Positions 47,267 to 56,706 of a DNA stretch of 64,000 bases are shown piece after piece. This DNA comes from an uncultured Paracoccaceae bacterium (GTDB lineage: Bacteria > Pseudomonadota > Alphaproteobacteria > Rhodobacterales > Rhodobacteraceae). Both the position numbers and the translations under genes were made by a program. Position 1 is the stretch's first letter; each line of letters begins with the position of its first letter. The notes beneath the pieces were generated by a model. The model saw only the letters and a list, made by a program, of their open reading frames with translations, had not been told where the DNA came from and searched no databases. The DNA lies in NCBI GenBank assembly GCA_947494445.1, contig CANLVD010000013.1, forward strand, positions 1 to 64,000, given 5' to 3'.

Positions 47267-48379
47267 ATGATTTTTGTCAAACATACTCCGTCAAAACAAA
47301 CCAATGCCAGCTGGCCCGTGATCACGAGCAAAGCCGAAAACACTGCCGCTTACTGGCCTGCTGACCGGTTGCGCGCGCTGGACAAGAACATTGTCCGGGA
47401 TACACGTCATCTGCGCGAGATGCTGGAACAGGTGCCTGATGGCCAGCCGCTGGCGCCTCATGCGCTCCATGCCAAATACAGCGGGCGGGAGCGGGTGCTG
47501 GGCTGCGACTTGCGAGCCTCCCAGCGGCTGACGCAGGAGGGCAATCGCCGGATTGACCGTATGCGCCAGAGGCTGGTGACCGAATACCTCATCACCGATG
47601 TGCCGGGGCAGACGACCCAAGTTGACTTGACTGTGCATGTGGACACGCTGTCGGATGCGGATCAGGCTTTCGGGTTCAAGGGGTCTTTCGCCAATGCACA
47701 GTGCTCGGTTCGGGTGAAATTGCCCGATGGATCAATCAAGACCGTCGCGTCGAAAACTGAATCGCGCGTGCGGGCCGCCGATGCCGTGGGTGCAGGCGGC
47801 GGGCTTCAGGCAGGTCCCGTTGGGGGCAGTGCCAGCGCGTCGGTTCCAAACATGGCCCCGGACGGTCCTGATGATGACCCAAAGACCGAGATCTTCAGCT
47901 TCGAGGTGACCAAATTTCCCGCCCGCATTCAATTGCGCTCGAACTTTCGGCTGAATGCGGTGAATTTCGCGGACTTCAATCTGGCGATCTCAAGAGCATT
48001 TGTGGATCACGAACTGACGATCACGCAGGGCAATCTCGTGTTCCAGAAGGACTTTGCCCAATACAGTCTTGAGACCGAACCTGACCCGCATGGTGGGGCG
48101 ATCTCCGGCGGGACCATCACCAACCCGGTTGGCGAGCAACCGCCCGTAGGCTTTGTACCCGCAGGCGGGACGCCCGAGCGCGAAGTGGACAAGGGTGAAA
48201 CCCTGCCAAGCCCCGGCGGCGTGCGGATTGCGCGACTGGTCGACACACCATCGCCCGAGTTGGAAACAGCCCTTGCGGCACTCAACGCCAATCCTGAATT
48301 GTTCGGAAGAAATCTTGCACGCGCAATAGAAGAGGGCGAGATGCCGCTGGAACTGGCAAGAGAGCTGTTTGAGAGTTAA
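47267..48379 (+). CDS. Uncharacterised 370-residue protein
   Basis: I do not recognise a family. The protein starts MIFVKHTPSKQTNASWPVIT, has no signal peptide or membrane helix, and can be divided into a charged helical N-terminus (about 1-115), a central beta-like part (DLTVHVDTLSDADQAF through LVFQKDFAQYS) interrupted by a Gly/Ser/Pro loop (AVGAGGGLQAGPVGGSASAS), and a proline-rich C-terminal segment ending in a helix (ALAALNANPELFGRNLARAI, then ELARELFES). It follows the SRAP gene by 72 nt, and AT-rich non-coding DNA follows it. Codon use matches the genome, so it looks like a real, native gene. Confidence 0.75.
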   Translation: MIFVKHTPSKQTNASWPVITSKAENTAAYWPADRLRALDKNIVRDTRHLREMLEQVPDGQPLAPHALHAKYSGRERVLGCDLRASQRLTQEGNRRIDRMRQRLVTEYLITDVPGQTTQVDLTVHVDTLSDADQAFGFKGSFANAQCSVRVKLPDGSIKTVASKTESRVRAADAVGAGGGLQAGPVGGSASASVPNMAPDGPDDDPKTEIFSFEVTKFPARIQLRSNFRLNAVNFADFNLAISRAFVDHELTITQGNLVFQKDFAQYSLETEPDPHGGAISGGTITNPVGEQPPVGFVPAGGTPEREVDKGETLPSPGGVRIARLVDTPSPELETALAALNANPELFGRNLARAIEEGEMPLELARELFES

Positions 48380-48549
48380 TTTGTGACCAATTTCAATACC
48401 TTGTGGAAGATATGGGGTGTTTTCTCATTTCTTCCACAACATGGTGATTTGGATAAAATTCACGATATGGTCTTTCAGAGGCCACTTTTGCGCCACAATC
48501 CAAGGCGAAATTATACATGCGTACAGGGGGGCAAAGCGTAGAGTAACGA

Positions 48550-48578
48550 GTAGGGTGTAACCCTTGTACGCACCCTAC
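48550..48578. terminator. Hairpin downstream of the acetyltransferase gene
   Basis: GTAGGGTG (48550-48557) pairs perfectly with CACCCTAC (48571-48578) around a 13-nt loop. It lies 4 nt beyond the minus-strand acetyltransferase stop codon at 48583. The loop holds further complementary bases (GTAA..TTGTAC). It resembles dispersed GTAGGGTG palindromes seen in many genomes; no strong T-run. Confidence 0.5.
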
Positions 48579-48582
48579 CCCA

Positions 48583-49134
48583 TCAAGTTAAGCCCCGAGC
48601 GACAGCAGCCGAACCGGTCACGATCTGACCCGCGCCCACGTCTTTTGTCACCACCGATCCTGCACCGACAATCGCGCCCCGTCCGATGGTAACGCCGGGC
48701 AAGAGAATGGCCGCGCCGCCGATCCAAACCTCGTCTTCAATCGTTATCGGATGGGCGCGCTCCAGCCCTGCCTTGCGTTTGATCGGATCCCTGTGATGCT
48801 CGGCACAGTAGATCTGTATATGGGGTCCAAGCAGGACATCAGATCCGATGCGCACAGGCGCTGTATCCAGTATGGTGCAGCCTGTGTTCATATAGACCCG
48901 GTCGCCAAGGTGGATGTTGTGTCCATAGGCGCAATGGAACGGTGCTTCCAGAAAGACATCCTGCCCCAGTGTGCCGAAGAGTGCCGCAAGTTTTGGCCCC
49001 AGCGCTCCGCGCAACCCCGGTGCAAGCGTTCGATGTTCGTGAACCGCCTCGCGGGCTGTGGCGCGCAGGACTTCAAGCTCGGGCGCAAGGCAGGTGTACC
49101 AGTCGCCTGCCTCCATCTTGTCGCGTTCCGTCAC
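48583..49134 (-). CDS. Sugar O-acetyltransferase, maltose/galactoside type (left-handed beta-helix)
   Basis: A 183-residue protein starting with GTG at 49134, preceded by a GGGAGGG ribosome binding site. The N-terminal mat domain reads TERDKMEAGDWYTCLAPELE; the hexapeptide-repeat region includes GHNIHLGDRVYMNTGCTILD, GPHIQIYCAEHHRD with the catalytic histidine, and WIGGAAILLPGVTIGRGAIV. Family members (Maa, LacA, NodL) transfer acetyl from acetyl-CoA to sugars. The long upstream open frame reads antisense through the divergent EamA gene and is ignored. Confidence 0.88.
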   Translation of the reverse strand: MTERDKMEAGDWYTCLAPELEVLRATAREAVHEHRTLAPGLRGALGPKLAALFGTLGQDVFLEAPFHCAYGHNIHLGDRVYMNTGCTILDTAPVRIGSDVLLGPHIQIYCAEHHRDPIKRKAGLERAHPITIEDEVWIGGAAILLPGVTIGRGAIVGAGSVVTKDVGAGQIVTGSAAVARGLT

Positions 49135-49231
49135 CTGCTGCCCTCCCTCTGCAATGCGGCTATGCAAAGGCTGCCCCTGCACAAGCCGGTCAATCAGCGC
49201 TAGCATACAGGCGAATGTCCGGAAGTCTTCC

Positions 49232-50158
49232 ATGAACCCGCTGCGTGCCATAGGCCTGAAGGTCCTGTCTGTTGCCATTTTCATGGCGATGGCATCCTGC
49301 ATCAAGGCTGCTGCCGCGCTTGGCGTACCGCCCGGACAGGCAGTTTTCTTCCGTTCGGCCTTTGCGATCCCTGTCATCATTCTGTGGTTGCTTTGGCAGC
49401 ATGATCTGGCCCACGGGCTTGAGACCAAACACCCGATGGGCCATCTGTGGCGCGGGCTGGTGGGTGGCACGGCCATGGCACTTGGGTTCACCTCGCTGGG
49501 GCTGCTGCCCCTGCCAGAAGTCACTGCGATCGGCTATGCTGCCCCGATCCTGATCGTGATCTTTGCTGCGATGTTTCTGGGCGAAGAAGTGCGGATATTC
49601 CGTCTGACCGCCGTTTTGGTGGGCATGATCGGCGTGGTGATCGTGCTGTCCCCGCGCCTGTCGGTGGACAGCCTTGACGGAGTGACCGGCTGGCAGGCCT
49701 TCGGGGCGCTCACAGCACTCATGGGCGCGGTGTTCATGGCGCTTGCGCAAGTCTTTGTGCGCAAACTGGTCGCAACAGAAACGACCGCAGCCATCGTCTT
49801 CTACTTTTCAATCACCACGACAGTTCTGTCGCTCTTCTCCATTCCCTTCGGCTGGATCTGGCCCGGCACGCTGGGCGTGCTGCTGCTCATTGCCTCCGGC
49901 CTTTTGGGAGGCATCGCGCAGATCGTGCTGACAAACAGTTATCGCTATGCGCCGACCTCCGTCATTGCGCCGTTTGAGTATTCCTCGATGATCATGGCAC
50001 TGGCCATCGGGTATGTGGTGTTTGACGAGGTGCCAACAGCGACCATGATCGCGGGTGCCGGGCTGATTGTGACTGCGGGTCTGTTCATCATCTGGCGCGA
50101 GAACCGGCTGGGACTGGAGCGTGGCAAGGCACGGCGTGCGGTGACACCTCAGGGTTGA
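49232..50158 (+). CDS. EamA family (DMT superfamily) transporter
   Basis: A 308-residue membrane protein with about ten hydrophobic helices arranged as two EamA repeats (first AIGLKVLSVAIFMAMASCIK to VLVGMIGVVIVL; second ALTALMGAVFMALAQVFVR to AGAGLIVTAGLFIIW). The conserved VPPGQAVFFRSAFAIP segment and APFEYSSMI are typical of the RarD/SAM-like branch found in Rhodobacterales. The exported metabolite is unknown. Start ATG 49232 is preceded by GGAAG. It diverges from the acetyltransferase and is followed 31 nt later by the DUF952 gene. Confidence 0.85.
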   Translation: MNPLRAIGLKVLSVAIFMAMASCIKAAAALGVPPGQAVFFRSAFAIPVIILWLLWQHDLAHGLETKHPMGHLWRGLVGGTAMALGFTSLGLLPLPEVTAIGYAAPILIVIFAAMFLGEEVRIFRLTAVLVGMIGVVIVLSPRLSVDSLDGVTGWQAFGALTALMGAVFMALAQVFVRKLVATETTAAIVFYFSITTTVLSLFSIPFGWIWPGTLGVLLLIASGLLGGIAQIVLTNSYRYAPTSVIAPFEYSSMIMALAIGYVVFDEVPTATMIAGAGLIVTAGLFIIWRENRLGLERGKARRAVTPQG

Positions 50159-50189
50159 CGACCGCACGGCTGCGCGCCATGAAGCGGCC

Positions 50190-50525
50190 ATGGTGATATA
50201 CAAGATATTCCGGGCAGGCGAACACGCCGACTTTGCATCTGCTGGCCGCACTTTGGGTGCGCCGATTGATCTGAGCGACGGCTATATCCATTTTTCAACC
50301 GCTGAGCAGGCAGCCGAAACTGCGGCCAAACACTTTGCCGGTGAGACGGGTTTGAAACTGCTGGCGCTTGAGGCCGACACGCTTGGCGAAGCACTGGTCT
50401 GGGAGCCGTCACGCGGTGGCGCATTGTTCCCCCATCTCTACCGCGAAATGACAACCGATGATGTGCTCTGGACGCGCGATCTGCTTTTTGACGGCACGCG
50501 TCACATCTTTCCGGAGATGTCGTGA
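50190..50525 (+). CDS. DUF952 family protein
   Basis: A 111-residue cytoplasmic protein: [20 protein letters not shown], the diagnostic [20 protein letters not shown] and a C-terminal [20 protein letters not shown]. This matches the small DUF952 domain, whose function is unknown; structural comparisons in the literature link it to ADP-ribosyl-type folds, which I cannot verify here. Its stop overlaps the pyrD GTG start (GTGA), and the pairing DUF952-pyrD recurs in alphaproteobacteria, so co-translation is likely. Confidence 0.82.
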   Translation: MVIYKIFRAGEHADFASAGRTLGAPIDLSDGYIHFSTAEQAAETAAKHFAGETGLKLLALEADTLGEALVWEPSRGGALFPHLYREMTTDDVLWTRDLLFDGTRHIFPEMS

Positions 50526-51592
50526 AGCGCGCTCTTGAACGGCTGGGACTGCCGGTATTGCGCAGCTTTGATCCAGAGACAGCCCATGGACTGGCCCTGA
50601 AGGCATTGCAAATAGGACTGACCCCGGGTGGTGGTCCGGTGACGTCAAAGCGGCTGAAAGTGCAACTGGCGGGGCTCGACTTGCCCAATCCGATCGGTCT
50701 GGCCGCTGGTTTTGACAAAAACGCGTCCGCCGTTGTGCCCCTTCTGCAAACAGGTTTCGGCTTTATCGAGGTGGGTGCCGCAACGCCGCGCCCGCAGCCG
50801 GGCAATCCCAAGCCACGGCTTTTCCGGCTTGGTGAGGACGGTGCCGTGATCAACCGCTTTGGGTTCAACAATGAGGGGATGGAGGCGATATGTGCGCGTC
50901 TTCAGAACCGCCCTGCATCCGGGATCGTCGGGCTCAACCTCGGGGCCAACAAGGACAGCGCCGATCGGGCTGCGGACTTTGCAACTGTTTTGCGACGCGC
51001 AGCCAAACATGTTGATTTCGCAACTGTCAACGTCTCCTCCCCCAACACCGAAAAGCTGCGGGACTTGCAGGGGCGTGAGGCTTTGGCGGCCCTGTTGAAA
51101 GGTGTGCAGGATTCGAACGCGACGGGCCTGCCGGTCTTTTTGAAAATAGCACCTGACCTGGATGATGCGGGGCTTGATGATATCGCCCATGTGGCGTTGG
51201 ACGCAAATTTGGCTGGCGTGATTGCGACCAACACGACCCTCAGCCGAAGCGGGTTGACCAGTGCACACAAGAGCGAAGCGGGCGGGCTGTCTGGCGCACC
51301 ATTGTTCGAGCGCTCGACGATCGTTCTGGCACGCCTTGCCGATCGTTTGGACGGGCAGATGCCACTGATCGGCGTTGGCGGTGTTGCAAGTGCCGAGCAG
51401 GTTTATCACAAGATCAGGGCCGGTGCGCAGGCCGTGCAGCTCTATTCAGCTTTGGTTTATGCGGGCATTTCTCTGGCCGCAGACATCGCGCGTGGCCTTG
51501 ATGATCTGCTGAAGGCCGATGGTTTTGCGAATGTGCAAGCGGCCGTGGGGCTGGATCAGGCCGACTGGGCATCCCGCTCGATGCCGGGATAG
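50522..51592 (+). CDS. pyrD: Quinone-dependent dihydroorotate dehydrogenase (class 2)
   Basis: A 356-residue enzyme starting with GTG 50522. The N-terminal helical quinone-binding extension (about 1-40) marks class 2. FMN and substrate residues appear in [15 protein letters not shown] (Lys66), [10 protein letters not shown], and the catalytic serine in [13 protein letters not shown] (Ser172/173), followed by IATNTT and LIGVGGV. It oxidises dihydroorotate to orotate at the inner membrane in pyrimidine synthesis. Its last 37 nt overlap, tail to tail, the MATE gene on the other strand. Confidence 0.96.
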   Translation: MKRALERLGLPVLRSFDPETAHGLALKALQIGLTPGGGPVTSKRLKVQLAGLDLPNPIGLAAGFDKNASAVVPLLQTGFGFIEVGAATPRPQPGNPKPRLFRLGEDGAVINRFGFNNEGMEAICARLQNRPASGIVGLNLGANKDSADRAADFATVLRRAAKHVDFATVNVSSPNTEKLRDLQGREALAALLKGVQDSNATGLPVFLKIAPDLDDAGLDDIAHVALDANLAGVIATNTTLSRSGLTSAHKSEAGGLSGAPLFERSTIVLARLADRLDGQMPLIGVGGVASAEQVYHKIRAGAQAVQLYSALVYAGISLAADIARGLDDLLKADGFANVQAAVGLDQADWASRSMPG

Positions 51593-52869
51593 CGCAAGGC
51601 AAGCGTGATGCCGCGGGCAATGAAAAACAGCAGCAAGGCCGCCCACAATCCGTGATTGCCGAACAGGGGCATCAGGAGCCAGACAAGCGCAAAGTAGATC
51701 GGGGTGGAGATCAGCATGGCATTGCGCATGTCGCGGCCGCGTGTGGCACCGATGAAGATCCCGTCCAGCATCCAGGCTGCTACGCCAACAATCGGGGCCG
51801 CGACCATCCATGGCAGGTAGGCGCGCGCCTCAAGCCGGACATCGGGTGCCGTGGTCATGATATCGATCAGGGCCGCGCCGCCCAGTGCAAAACCAATGGC
51901 CATGGCGGTACAGATGATCACCCCCCATTTTGAGGTCAGAACCACGGAGCGTCTGACGCCAGCAACGGAGCGCGCACCAATGGCCTGTCCGATCAATGCT
52001 TCTGCCGCAAAGGCAAACCCGTCCATTGCATAGGCCGTGATGTGCATGAACTGCACAAGGATCTGATTGGCAGCAAGGGTGACGTCACCCAGATCAGCAC
52101 CGAAGAAAAGAAATGAGACAAAGGCCGCTTCCAGTAGGATCGAGCGGATCATGATGTCGGTGTTCAGGGCAGCCATGCGGCGCAGTTTCACGCGGTCAAA
52201 TATCCGCGGCCAGTCACGCCATTGGTCGCCGCGAAACGCCTCCCGACAGAACCACAGGGCAACTGCCACGCCGCTCCACTCGGCGATCAGGGTGGCGATG
52301 GCGACGCCTTCGACACCCCAGCCGAATTGCAGCACGAAAATCAGATCCAGAACGATGTTCAGTCCGTTCATCCAGACCTGAATGATCAGCACAGCACGTG
52401 TACGTTCCAGTGCGATCAGCCATCCGGTTAGCGCATAGATTGCAATCGCCCCGGGCGCGCCCCAGACGCGGATTGTCAGGTAGTCACGGGCAAGGCTTTC
52501 GACCTCGACAGAGGCAGGAGAGACCTGAAAGGCGGCCCAGAAGACAGGCACCTGCAACAGGATGAAGACCACTCCGGCGGCAGCTGCGATCATCAAGGCG
52601 CGCATCAGGATGGCACCGGTTTCGGCCACGTCGCGGGCACCATGGGCCTGGGCCACCAGACCGGCTGTGCCCATGCGCAGGAAGCCGAAGATCCAGTAGA
52701 TCGCCGTCAAGATGATCGCGCCGATGCCGACCGCGCCAATCGGTGCAGCCTCCCCCAACTGGCCGACAACGCCGGTGTCCACAGCGCCGAGGATCGGGAC
52801 GGTTGCATTGGACAAAACGATCGGCAGGGCGATGGTCAGAACGCGCCTGTCGTTGATCGCCTCAGCCAT
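51556..52869 (-). CDS. MATE family efflux transporter (DinF-like)
   Basis: A 437-residue membrane protein with about twelve hydrophobic helices in two halves. The first half starts [20 protein letters not shown] followed by [20 protein letters not shown], typical of DinF-type MATE proteins, which exchange cations for drugs or metabolites. It is the last gene of a minus-strand operon with two hotdog thioesterases, overlapping the upstream one by 8 nt. Its 3' end overlaps pyrD by 37 nt, so the two convergent messages are complementary at their ends. Confidence 0.9.
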   Translation of the reverse strand: MAEAINDRRVLTIALPIVLSNATVPILGAVDTGVVGQLGEAAPIGAVGIGAIILTAIYWIFGFLRMGTAGLVAQAHGARDVAETGAILMRALMIAAAAGVVFILLQVPVFWAAFQVSPASVEVESLARDYLTIRVWGAPGAIAIYALTGWLIALERTRAVLIIQVWMNGLNIVLDLIFVLQFGWGVEGVAIATLIAEWSGVAVALWFCREAFRGDQWRDWPRIFDRVKLRRMAALNTDIMIRSILLEAAFVSFLFFGADLGDVTLAANQILVQFMHITAYAMDGFAFAAEALIGQAIGARSVAGVRRSVVLTSKWGVIICTAMAIGFALGGAALIDIMTTAPDVRLEARAYLPWMVAAPIVGVAAWMLDGIFIGATRGRDMRNAMLISTPIYFALVWLLMPLFGNHGLWAALLLFFIARGITLALRYPGIERDAQSA

Positions 52870-53371
52870 CGGGTTGCGGCATCAGGAAATGGCCTGTGGC
52901 TTGCGCGAAAAGGCGGCTGCGATTGTCCTGCCACGCCTCAACATGAACAGATGCATATCGCCTGCCCGAGCGGTTGACGCGCGCGCGCGCGTAAGCATCG
53001 CGCGGCAGGCCGGAACGCAGATAGTCGATGGTGAAATCGATGGTTTTGGGCAAGGGTGGAAACTCTCCGGCCTCAATGGCTGCGGCTTCCGGACCGCCGC
53101 CTTCCATCCGATCCCACAGGGTTGACCAAGTCAGCTCGATCACCGCCGTGATCTCAAGAAAGGATCCCGTGACCCCACCGTGCAACGCAGGCAATGCGGG
53201 GTTTCCGATCAGCTTTTCGTCAAAGGGCAGCCGGGCGGTCAACTCATCCCCCATCCGCTCGAACCGAATGTCGAGATAGGACAGGTAGGGAATGGATGCA
53301 GTGAGTTTTTCCAAAGCCGCGTCGCGGCGTTGTTTGATGACCTGGACCGGTTCGGGCTTGCCGCGGTTCAT
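52862..53371 (-). CDS. PaaI-like hotdog thioesterase (second of pair)
   Basis: A 169-residue hotdog-fold protein. LPALHGGVTGSFLEITAVIE carries the HGG motif of PaaI-type acyl-CoA thioesterases, followed by the strand region TIDFTIDYLRSGLPRDAYAR and the C-terminal ATGHFLM. The substrate is unknown. The start overlaps the previous thioesterase stop (ATGA) and the end overlaps the MATE start by 8 nt, giving a tightly packed operon. Only about a quarter of residues appear shared with its partner, so they are likely subunits or enzymes with different substrates. Confidence 0.8.
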   Translation of the reverse strand: MNRGKPEPVQVIKQRRDAALEKLTASIPYLSYLDIRFERMGDELTARLPFDEKLIGNPALPALHGGVTGSFLEITAVIELTWSTLWDRMEGGGPEAAAIEAGEFPPLPKTIDFTIDYLRSGLPRDAYARARVNRSGRRYASVHVEAWQDNRSRLFAQATGHFLMPQPDG

Positions 53372-53811
53372 GATGACCTCCCCTTGGCCGAGGACATCAC
53401 TGTAAAGGCCCCGTTTGCCGCAGCAACAGGGCGGTCCTTGTCATCGGTATAGGCAATGGCGCGCACGAACGCGACGGAGCGGGTCACGCGGTAACATTCG
53501 GCCTGCGCATAGAGATCACGCTCAGGCTCGGCCGCGCGCATGTAATCGATCCGCAGATCCAGCGTGGCTGTTGCAGCGCCAACTTCAGGATGAGCCATCA
53601 CGCTGGCACCGGCGCAGGTATCAAGCAGGGCGGTCACGACACCACCTGCCAGAACACCGGTTTTGGGATCGCCAACAAAGCGCGCGTCATAGGCCAGTTT
53701 CATGGTCGCGATGCCTGCGGAGATTTCGACCATCTCCATACCCAGAGCGCGGGAATGGGGAATCGCCTCGATGAATTGCTGGGCAATCCGGGCTTTCTGC
53801 TGATCATCCAT
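53368..53811 (-). CDS. PaaI-like hotdog thioesterase (first of pair)
   Basis: A 147-residue hotdog-fold protein with the family block GVLAGGVVTALLDTCAGASV (the usual HGG is AGG here), TLDLRIDYMRAAEPERDLYA and a C-terminal AAANGAFTVM. It should hydrolyse an acyl-CoA or phenylacetyl-CoA-type thioester. The gene is first in the operon and reads away from the MerR regulator gene; the 160-nt gap contains two palindromic sites, so this operon may belong to the same acyl-CoA-responsive regulon. Confidence 0.8.
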   Translation of the reverse strand: MDDQQKARIAQQFIEAIPHSRALGMEMVEISAGIATMKLAYDARFVGDPKTGVLAGGVVTALLDTCAGASVMAHPEVGAATATLDLRIDYMRAAEPERDLYAQAECYRVTRSVAFVRAIAYTDDKDRPVAAANGAFTVMSSAKGRSS

Positions 53812-53884
53812 AAGCGACTCTTACCATGGCAAGGCGTCCAGTGGAATTCCGAAACCACTGAGATCACCGGAAAATTTACCATAG

Positions 53885-53928
53885 TTGACGCTCACGTAAT
53901 ATTGTCTTGAAGTTGACGTGCACGTCAT
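53885..53928. promoter_or_regulatory. Two palindromic operator candidates between the thioesterase operon and the MerR gene
   Basis: TTGACGTGCACGTCAT at 53913-53928 contains the perfect 14-bp palindrome TGACGTGCACGTCA. A related site, TTGACGCTCACGTAAT, lies at 53885-53900, 28 bp away, and a half site ACGTCA occurs at about 53950. The sequence type (ACGT-centred palindrome) is that of MerR-family regulators of acyl-CoA and branched-chain amino acid breakdown. The adjacent MerR-type gene is the obvious binder, acting on itself and perhaps on the divergent operon. Confidence 0.6.
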
Positions 53929-53971
53929 GTAATTACTGCTGGCAATATAACGTCACTCTTACGAGGCCATC

Positions 53972-54370
53972 ATGACCGATACCGGATATTCGATCGGGGA
54001 AATGTGCAAAGAATTTCAAGTCACGCCCCGGACTTTGCGTTTTTACGAAGCCAAGGAACTGCTGTTCCCCGTGCGCATTGGACAGAAACGTCTGTTCACC
54101 AAGCGCGACCGGGCCCGGCTGAAGCTGATCCTGCGCGGGAAACGCTTTGGGTTCTCTCTTGAAGAGATCCGCCAGCTTCTCAATCTTTATGATCTGGGTG
54201 ACCAGCAGGTAACCCAAATGGCGCGGACTTACGAACTTGGCCTTGAGCGACTGAAAGCCATGGAAGACCAGCGCGATGAGTTGAACTCTGCCATCAACGA
54301 CCTCAAGGAACAGCTTGTGTGGGGAGAGGATTTCCTCGCCTCCAAAGGCGTCAAACTGGCCGCAGAATAA
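53972..54370 (+). CDS. MerR family transcriptional regulator of the acyl-CoA oxidation locus
   Basis: A 132-residue regulator. The winged helix-turn-helix reads YSIGEMCKEFQVTPRTLRFY then EAKELLFPVRIGQKRLFTKR, the N-terminal half of MerR proteins; a dimerisation coiled coil follows (about 80-120, LGLERLKAMEDQRDELNSAI). No metal-binding cysteines are present (only Cys12), so it is not a metal sensor; acyl-CoA sensing is inferred from context. It stands 21 nt upstream of a FadE-type gene, and palindromes lie in its own promoter. Confidence 0.88.
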   Translation: MTDTGYSIGEMCKEFQVTPRTLRFYEAKELLFPVRIGQKRLFTKRDRARLKLILRGKRFGFSLEEIRQLLNLYDLGDQQVTQMARTYELGLERLKAMEDQRDELNSAINDLKEQLVWGEDFLASKGVKLAAE

Positions 54371-54391
54371 CCCCCAATACCGGAGACAAAA

Positions 54392-56170
54392 ATGCCGATC
54401 TACAACCCGCCAACCAAGGACCTGCATTTCGTTCTGCACGACACGCTGAAAGTGTCGGAAAAATCCACGCCCGGCTATGATGAGCTGGACGCGGATTTCA
54501 CCTCTGCCATTCTTGAAGAAGCCGGCAAGATCGCACGCGATGTGCTGGCGCCATTGAATGTCGTGGGTGATACCGAGGGCTGTCATCTGGAAAACGGTGT
54601 CGTGCGCACGCCCAAGGGCTTCAAGGACGCTTTTGACACCCTGCGCGAAGGCGGCTGGACCGGGTTGGATTGTGATCCGGAATTTGGCGGGCAGGGCATG
54701 CCTTACGTTCTGCAAACAGCCGTGGGTGAGATGCATTCAGGGGCCAACATGGCGCTCAACATGTATCCGGGCCTGACCCATGGGGCCTATTCGGCCATCC
54801 ATGCCCATGGCTCCCAGGCTCTCAAGGAGATCTATCTGCCCAAGATGGTGACCTGCGAGTGGACCGGAACGATGAACCTGACCGAGCCTCATTGCGGCAC
54901 CGATCTTGGCCTTCTGCGCACCAAGGCTGAACCGCAGGGTGATGGCAGCTACAAGGTGACCGGTCAGAAGATCTTCATCTCTGCCGGTGAGCATGACATG
55001 GCCGAAAACATCATCCATCTGGTGCTGGCCAAGATCCCCGGCGGGCCAGAAGGCGTGAAGGGCATCTCGCTTTTCATCGTACCGAAGTTTCTAGTCAATG
55101 ACGACGGCTCGCTCGGTCAGCGCAATGCGCTGTCTTGCGGTAAGATCGAAGAGAAGATGGGCATCCACGGCAACTCGACCTGCGTTATGAACTATGACGG
55201 TGCGACCGGTTATCTGGTGGGCGACGAGCACAAGGGTCTGCGCGCGATGTTCACGATGATGAACGAGGCGCGGATCGGCGTTGGCCTGCAAGGCTACGCA
55301 CAGGCCGAGGCCGCCTATCAGAACGCTGTTGTTTATGCCAAGGACCGGCTGCAGGGCCGCGATGTGACGGGCACGAAAAACCCAGATGGTCCGGCTGATC
55401 CGCTGCTGGTGCACCCCGATGTGCGCCGTTCGCTGATGGATCAGAAAAGCTTCGTCGAAGGTGCACGTGCCTTTGTTCTGTGGAGCGCCACGCTGATCGA
55501 TGCACATGTTCGCGGCGAGGACGAAGACGCGCACGGCCTGATCTCGCTGATGACGCCTGTGGTCAAAGGCTTCCTGACCGACAAGGGTTTCGAGATGTCC
55601 GTGCAGGCCCAGCAGCTTTATGGCGGGCATGGCTATATCGAGGAATGGGGCATGTCCCAATTCACCCGTGATGCCCGGATCGCGATGATTTACGAGGGTG
55701 CGAACGGCGTGCAGGCACTGGATCTGGTCGGGCGCAAGCTGGCGCAAGACGGCGGCAAGCATGTCATGGCATTCTTTGATCTGGTCAAGACCTTCATCAA
55801 GGAAAACGACGGCAATGAAGCGCTGAAAACTGGTTTCCTTGAGCCCCTGAAGGCGGCCTCAAAGGATCTTCAGGCCGCTGGCATGTTCTTCATGCAGAAC
55901 GGGATGAAGAACCCCAATGCGGCGCTGTCCGGCTCGACCGATTTCATGCATCTTTTCGGCCATGTCTGCCTTGGTCTGATGTGGGCACAAATGGCAAAAG
56001 CGGCGATGGAAGCACTGGACGCCGGTGCCGAAGACCGCGACTTCATGGACGCAAAGATCGCCACCGGTCGTTACTACATGGCGCGCCAACTGCCCGCCAC
56101 GACCATGCATCTGGCCCGGATCAACTCTGGTGCCGATCCGGTTATGGCGCTTGCGGATGAGGCCTTTTGA
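54392..56170 (+). CDS. Acyl-CoA dehydrogenase, long form (FadE/DmdC-like family)
   Basis: A 592-residue flavoenzyme. After an N-terminal extension comes the acyl-CoA dehydrogenase core: [20 protein letters not shown] (FAD contact), [20 protein letters not shown], and the catalytic base Glu435 in [10 protein letters not shown]; an extra C-terminal helical domain follows (about 460-592). This long form includes FadE-type enzymes and the methylmercaptopropionyl-CoA dehydrogenase DmdC. The neighbouring thiolase and FadB-type genes favour fatty-acid oxidation. First enzyme gene after the MerR regulator, 21 nt away, so probably co-transcribed. Confidence 0.88.
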   Translation: MPIYNPPTKDLHFVLHDTLKVSEKSTPGYDELDADFTSAILEEAGKIARDVLAPLNVVGDTEGCHLENGVVRTPKGFKDAFDTLREGGWTGLDCDPEFGGQGMPYVLQTAVGEMHSGANMALNMYPGLTHGAYSAIHAHGSQALKEIYLPKMVTCEWTGTMNLTEPHCGTDLGLLRTKAEPQGDGSYKVTGQKIFISAGEHDMAENIIHLVLAKIPGGPEGVKGISLFIVPKFLVNDDGSLGQRNALSCGKIEEKMGIHGNSTCVMNYDGATGYLVGDEHKGLRAMFTMMNEARIGVGLQGYAQAEAAYQNAVVYAKDRLQGRDVTGTKNPDGPADPLLVHPDVRRSLMDQKSFVEGARAFVLWSATLIDAHVRGEDEDAHGLISLMTPVVKGFLTDKGFEMSVQAQQLYGGHGYIEEWGMSQFTRDARIAMIYEGANGVQALDLVGRKLAQDGGKHVMAFFDLVKTFIKENDGNEALKTGFLEPLKAASKDLQAAGMFFMQNGMKNPNAALSGSTDFMHLFGHVCLGLMWAQMAKAAMEALDAGAEDRDFMDAKIATGRYYMARQLPATTMHLARINSGADPVMALADEAF

Positions 56171-56191
56171 GGCCAGCCTTTGAAAGACCCT

Positions 56192-56220
56192 GTCCGGTCC
56201 CGTCACCTGCGGGACCGGAC
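56192..56220 (+). terminator. Strong hairpin between the FadE-like and GFA genes
   Basis: GTCCGGTCCC (56192-56201) pairs perfectly with GGGACCGGAC (56211-56220) around a 9-nt loop, with no T-run. It begins 22 nt after the FadE-like stop. It may stabilise the upstream message or give partial termination while letting the GFA gene, 25 nt further on, be read. Confidence 0.55.
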
Positions 56221-56244
56221 CAAGACAATCCGGGAGAGTGGCGC

Positions 56245-56700
56245 GTGAAAGACGGCTGGGGAGAGATCGACGCCTTTGAAGGCTCCTGCCAATGCGGGGC
56301 CTGCAAATACGGTGTCGCGGCAGGCGAGGCGCTCCAGACGGTTTGCCACTGCCGGATGTGCCAGCGCGCGACCGGAAATGCCTTTGCCCCGCTGGTCGCC
56401 GTCAAATCCGATACTGTGACCTGGACGGGGTATGCCAAGACCTATGCGTCGTCCAACGTGGCGGAACGCGGGTTCTGTGATGAATGCGGCACGCCCCTGT
56501 TCTACCGCCGCAGAAACTGCGACGAGATTGAATTCATGGTGGGCACGATCAACACCGATTTCACCTACACCCCCGTCCGCAACCACGGCATCGAAAGCCG
56601 CACCGGCTGGATACTGGGACTGGCCGGGGTGGCCGAGCGCGAGACGTTCTTCTCGGACGGTGAGACAGTGACCAGCCATCAGTATGATCACGGAGGCTAG
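56245..56700 (+). CDS. GFA (glutathione-dependent formaldehyde-activating-like) family protein
   Basis: A 151-residue zinc protein. Cysteines lie in the family order: GSCQCGACKY, VCHCRMCQRATG and FCDECGTPLFYRR, which hold two zinc ions in the Gfa fold. I start it at GTG 56245 with GGGAGAG upstream. Members do not generally prove to be formaldehyde enzymes; the substrate is unknown. It lies within the acyl-CoA oxidation cluster and is followed 6 nt later by a small secreted protein gene. Confidence 0.85.
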   Translation: MKDGWGEIDAFEGSCQCGACKYGVAAGEALQTVCHCRMCQRATGNAFAPLVAVKSDTVTWTGYAKTYASSNVAERGFCDECGTPLFYRRRNCDEIEFMVGTINTDFTYTPVRNHGIESRTGWILGLAGVAERETFFSDGETVTSHQYDHGG

Positions 56701-56706
56701 AGCGCT

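Noticed and set aside
52979-52993. Alternating GCGCGC run as a possible repeat or Z-DNA element
   Set aside because: It encodes conserved Ala-Arg codons (AYARARVN) in the thioesterase gene and is explained by codon use.
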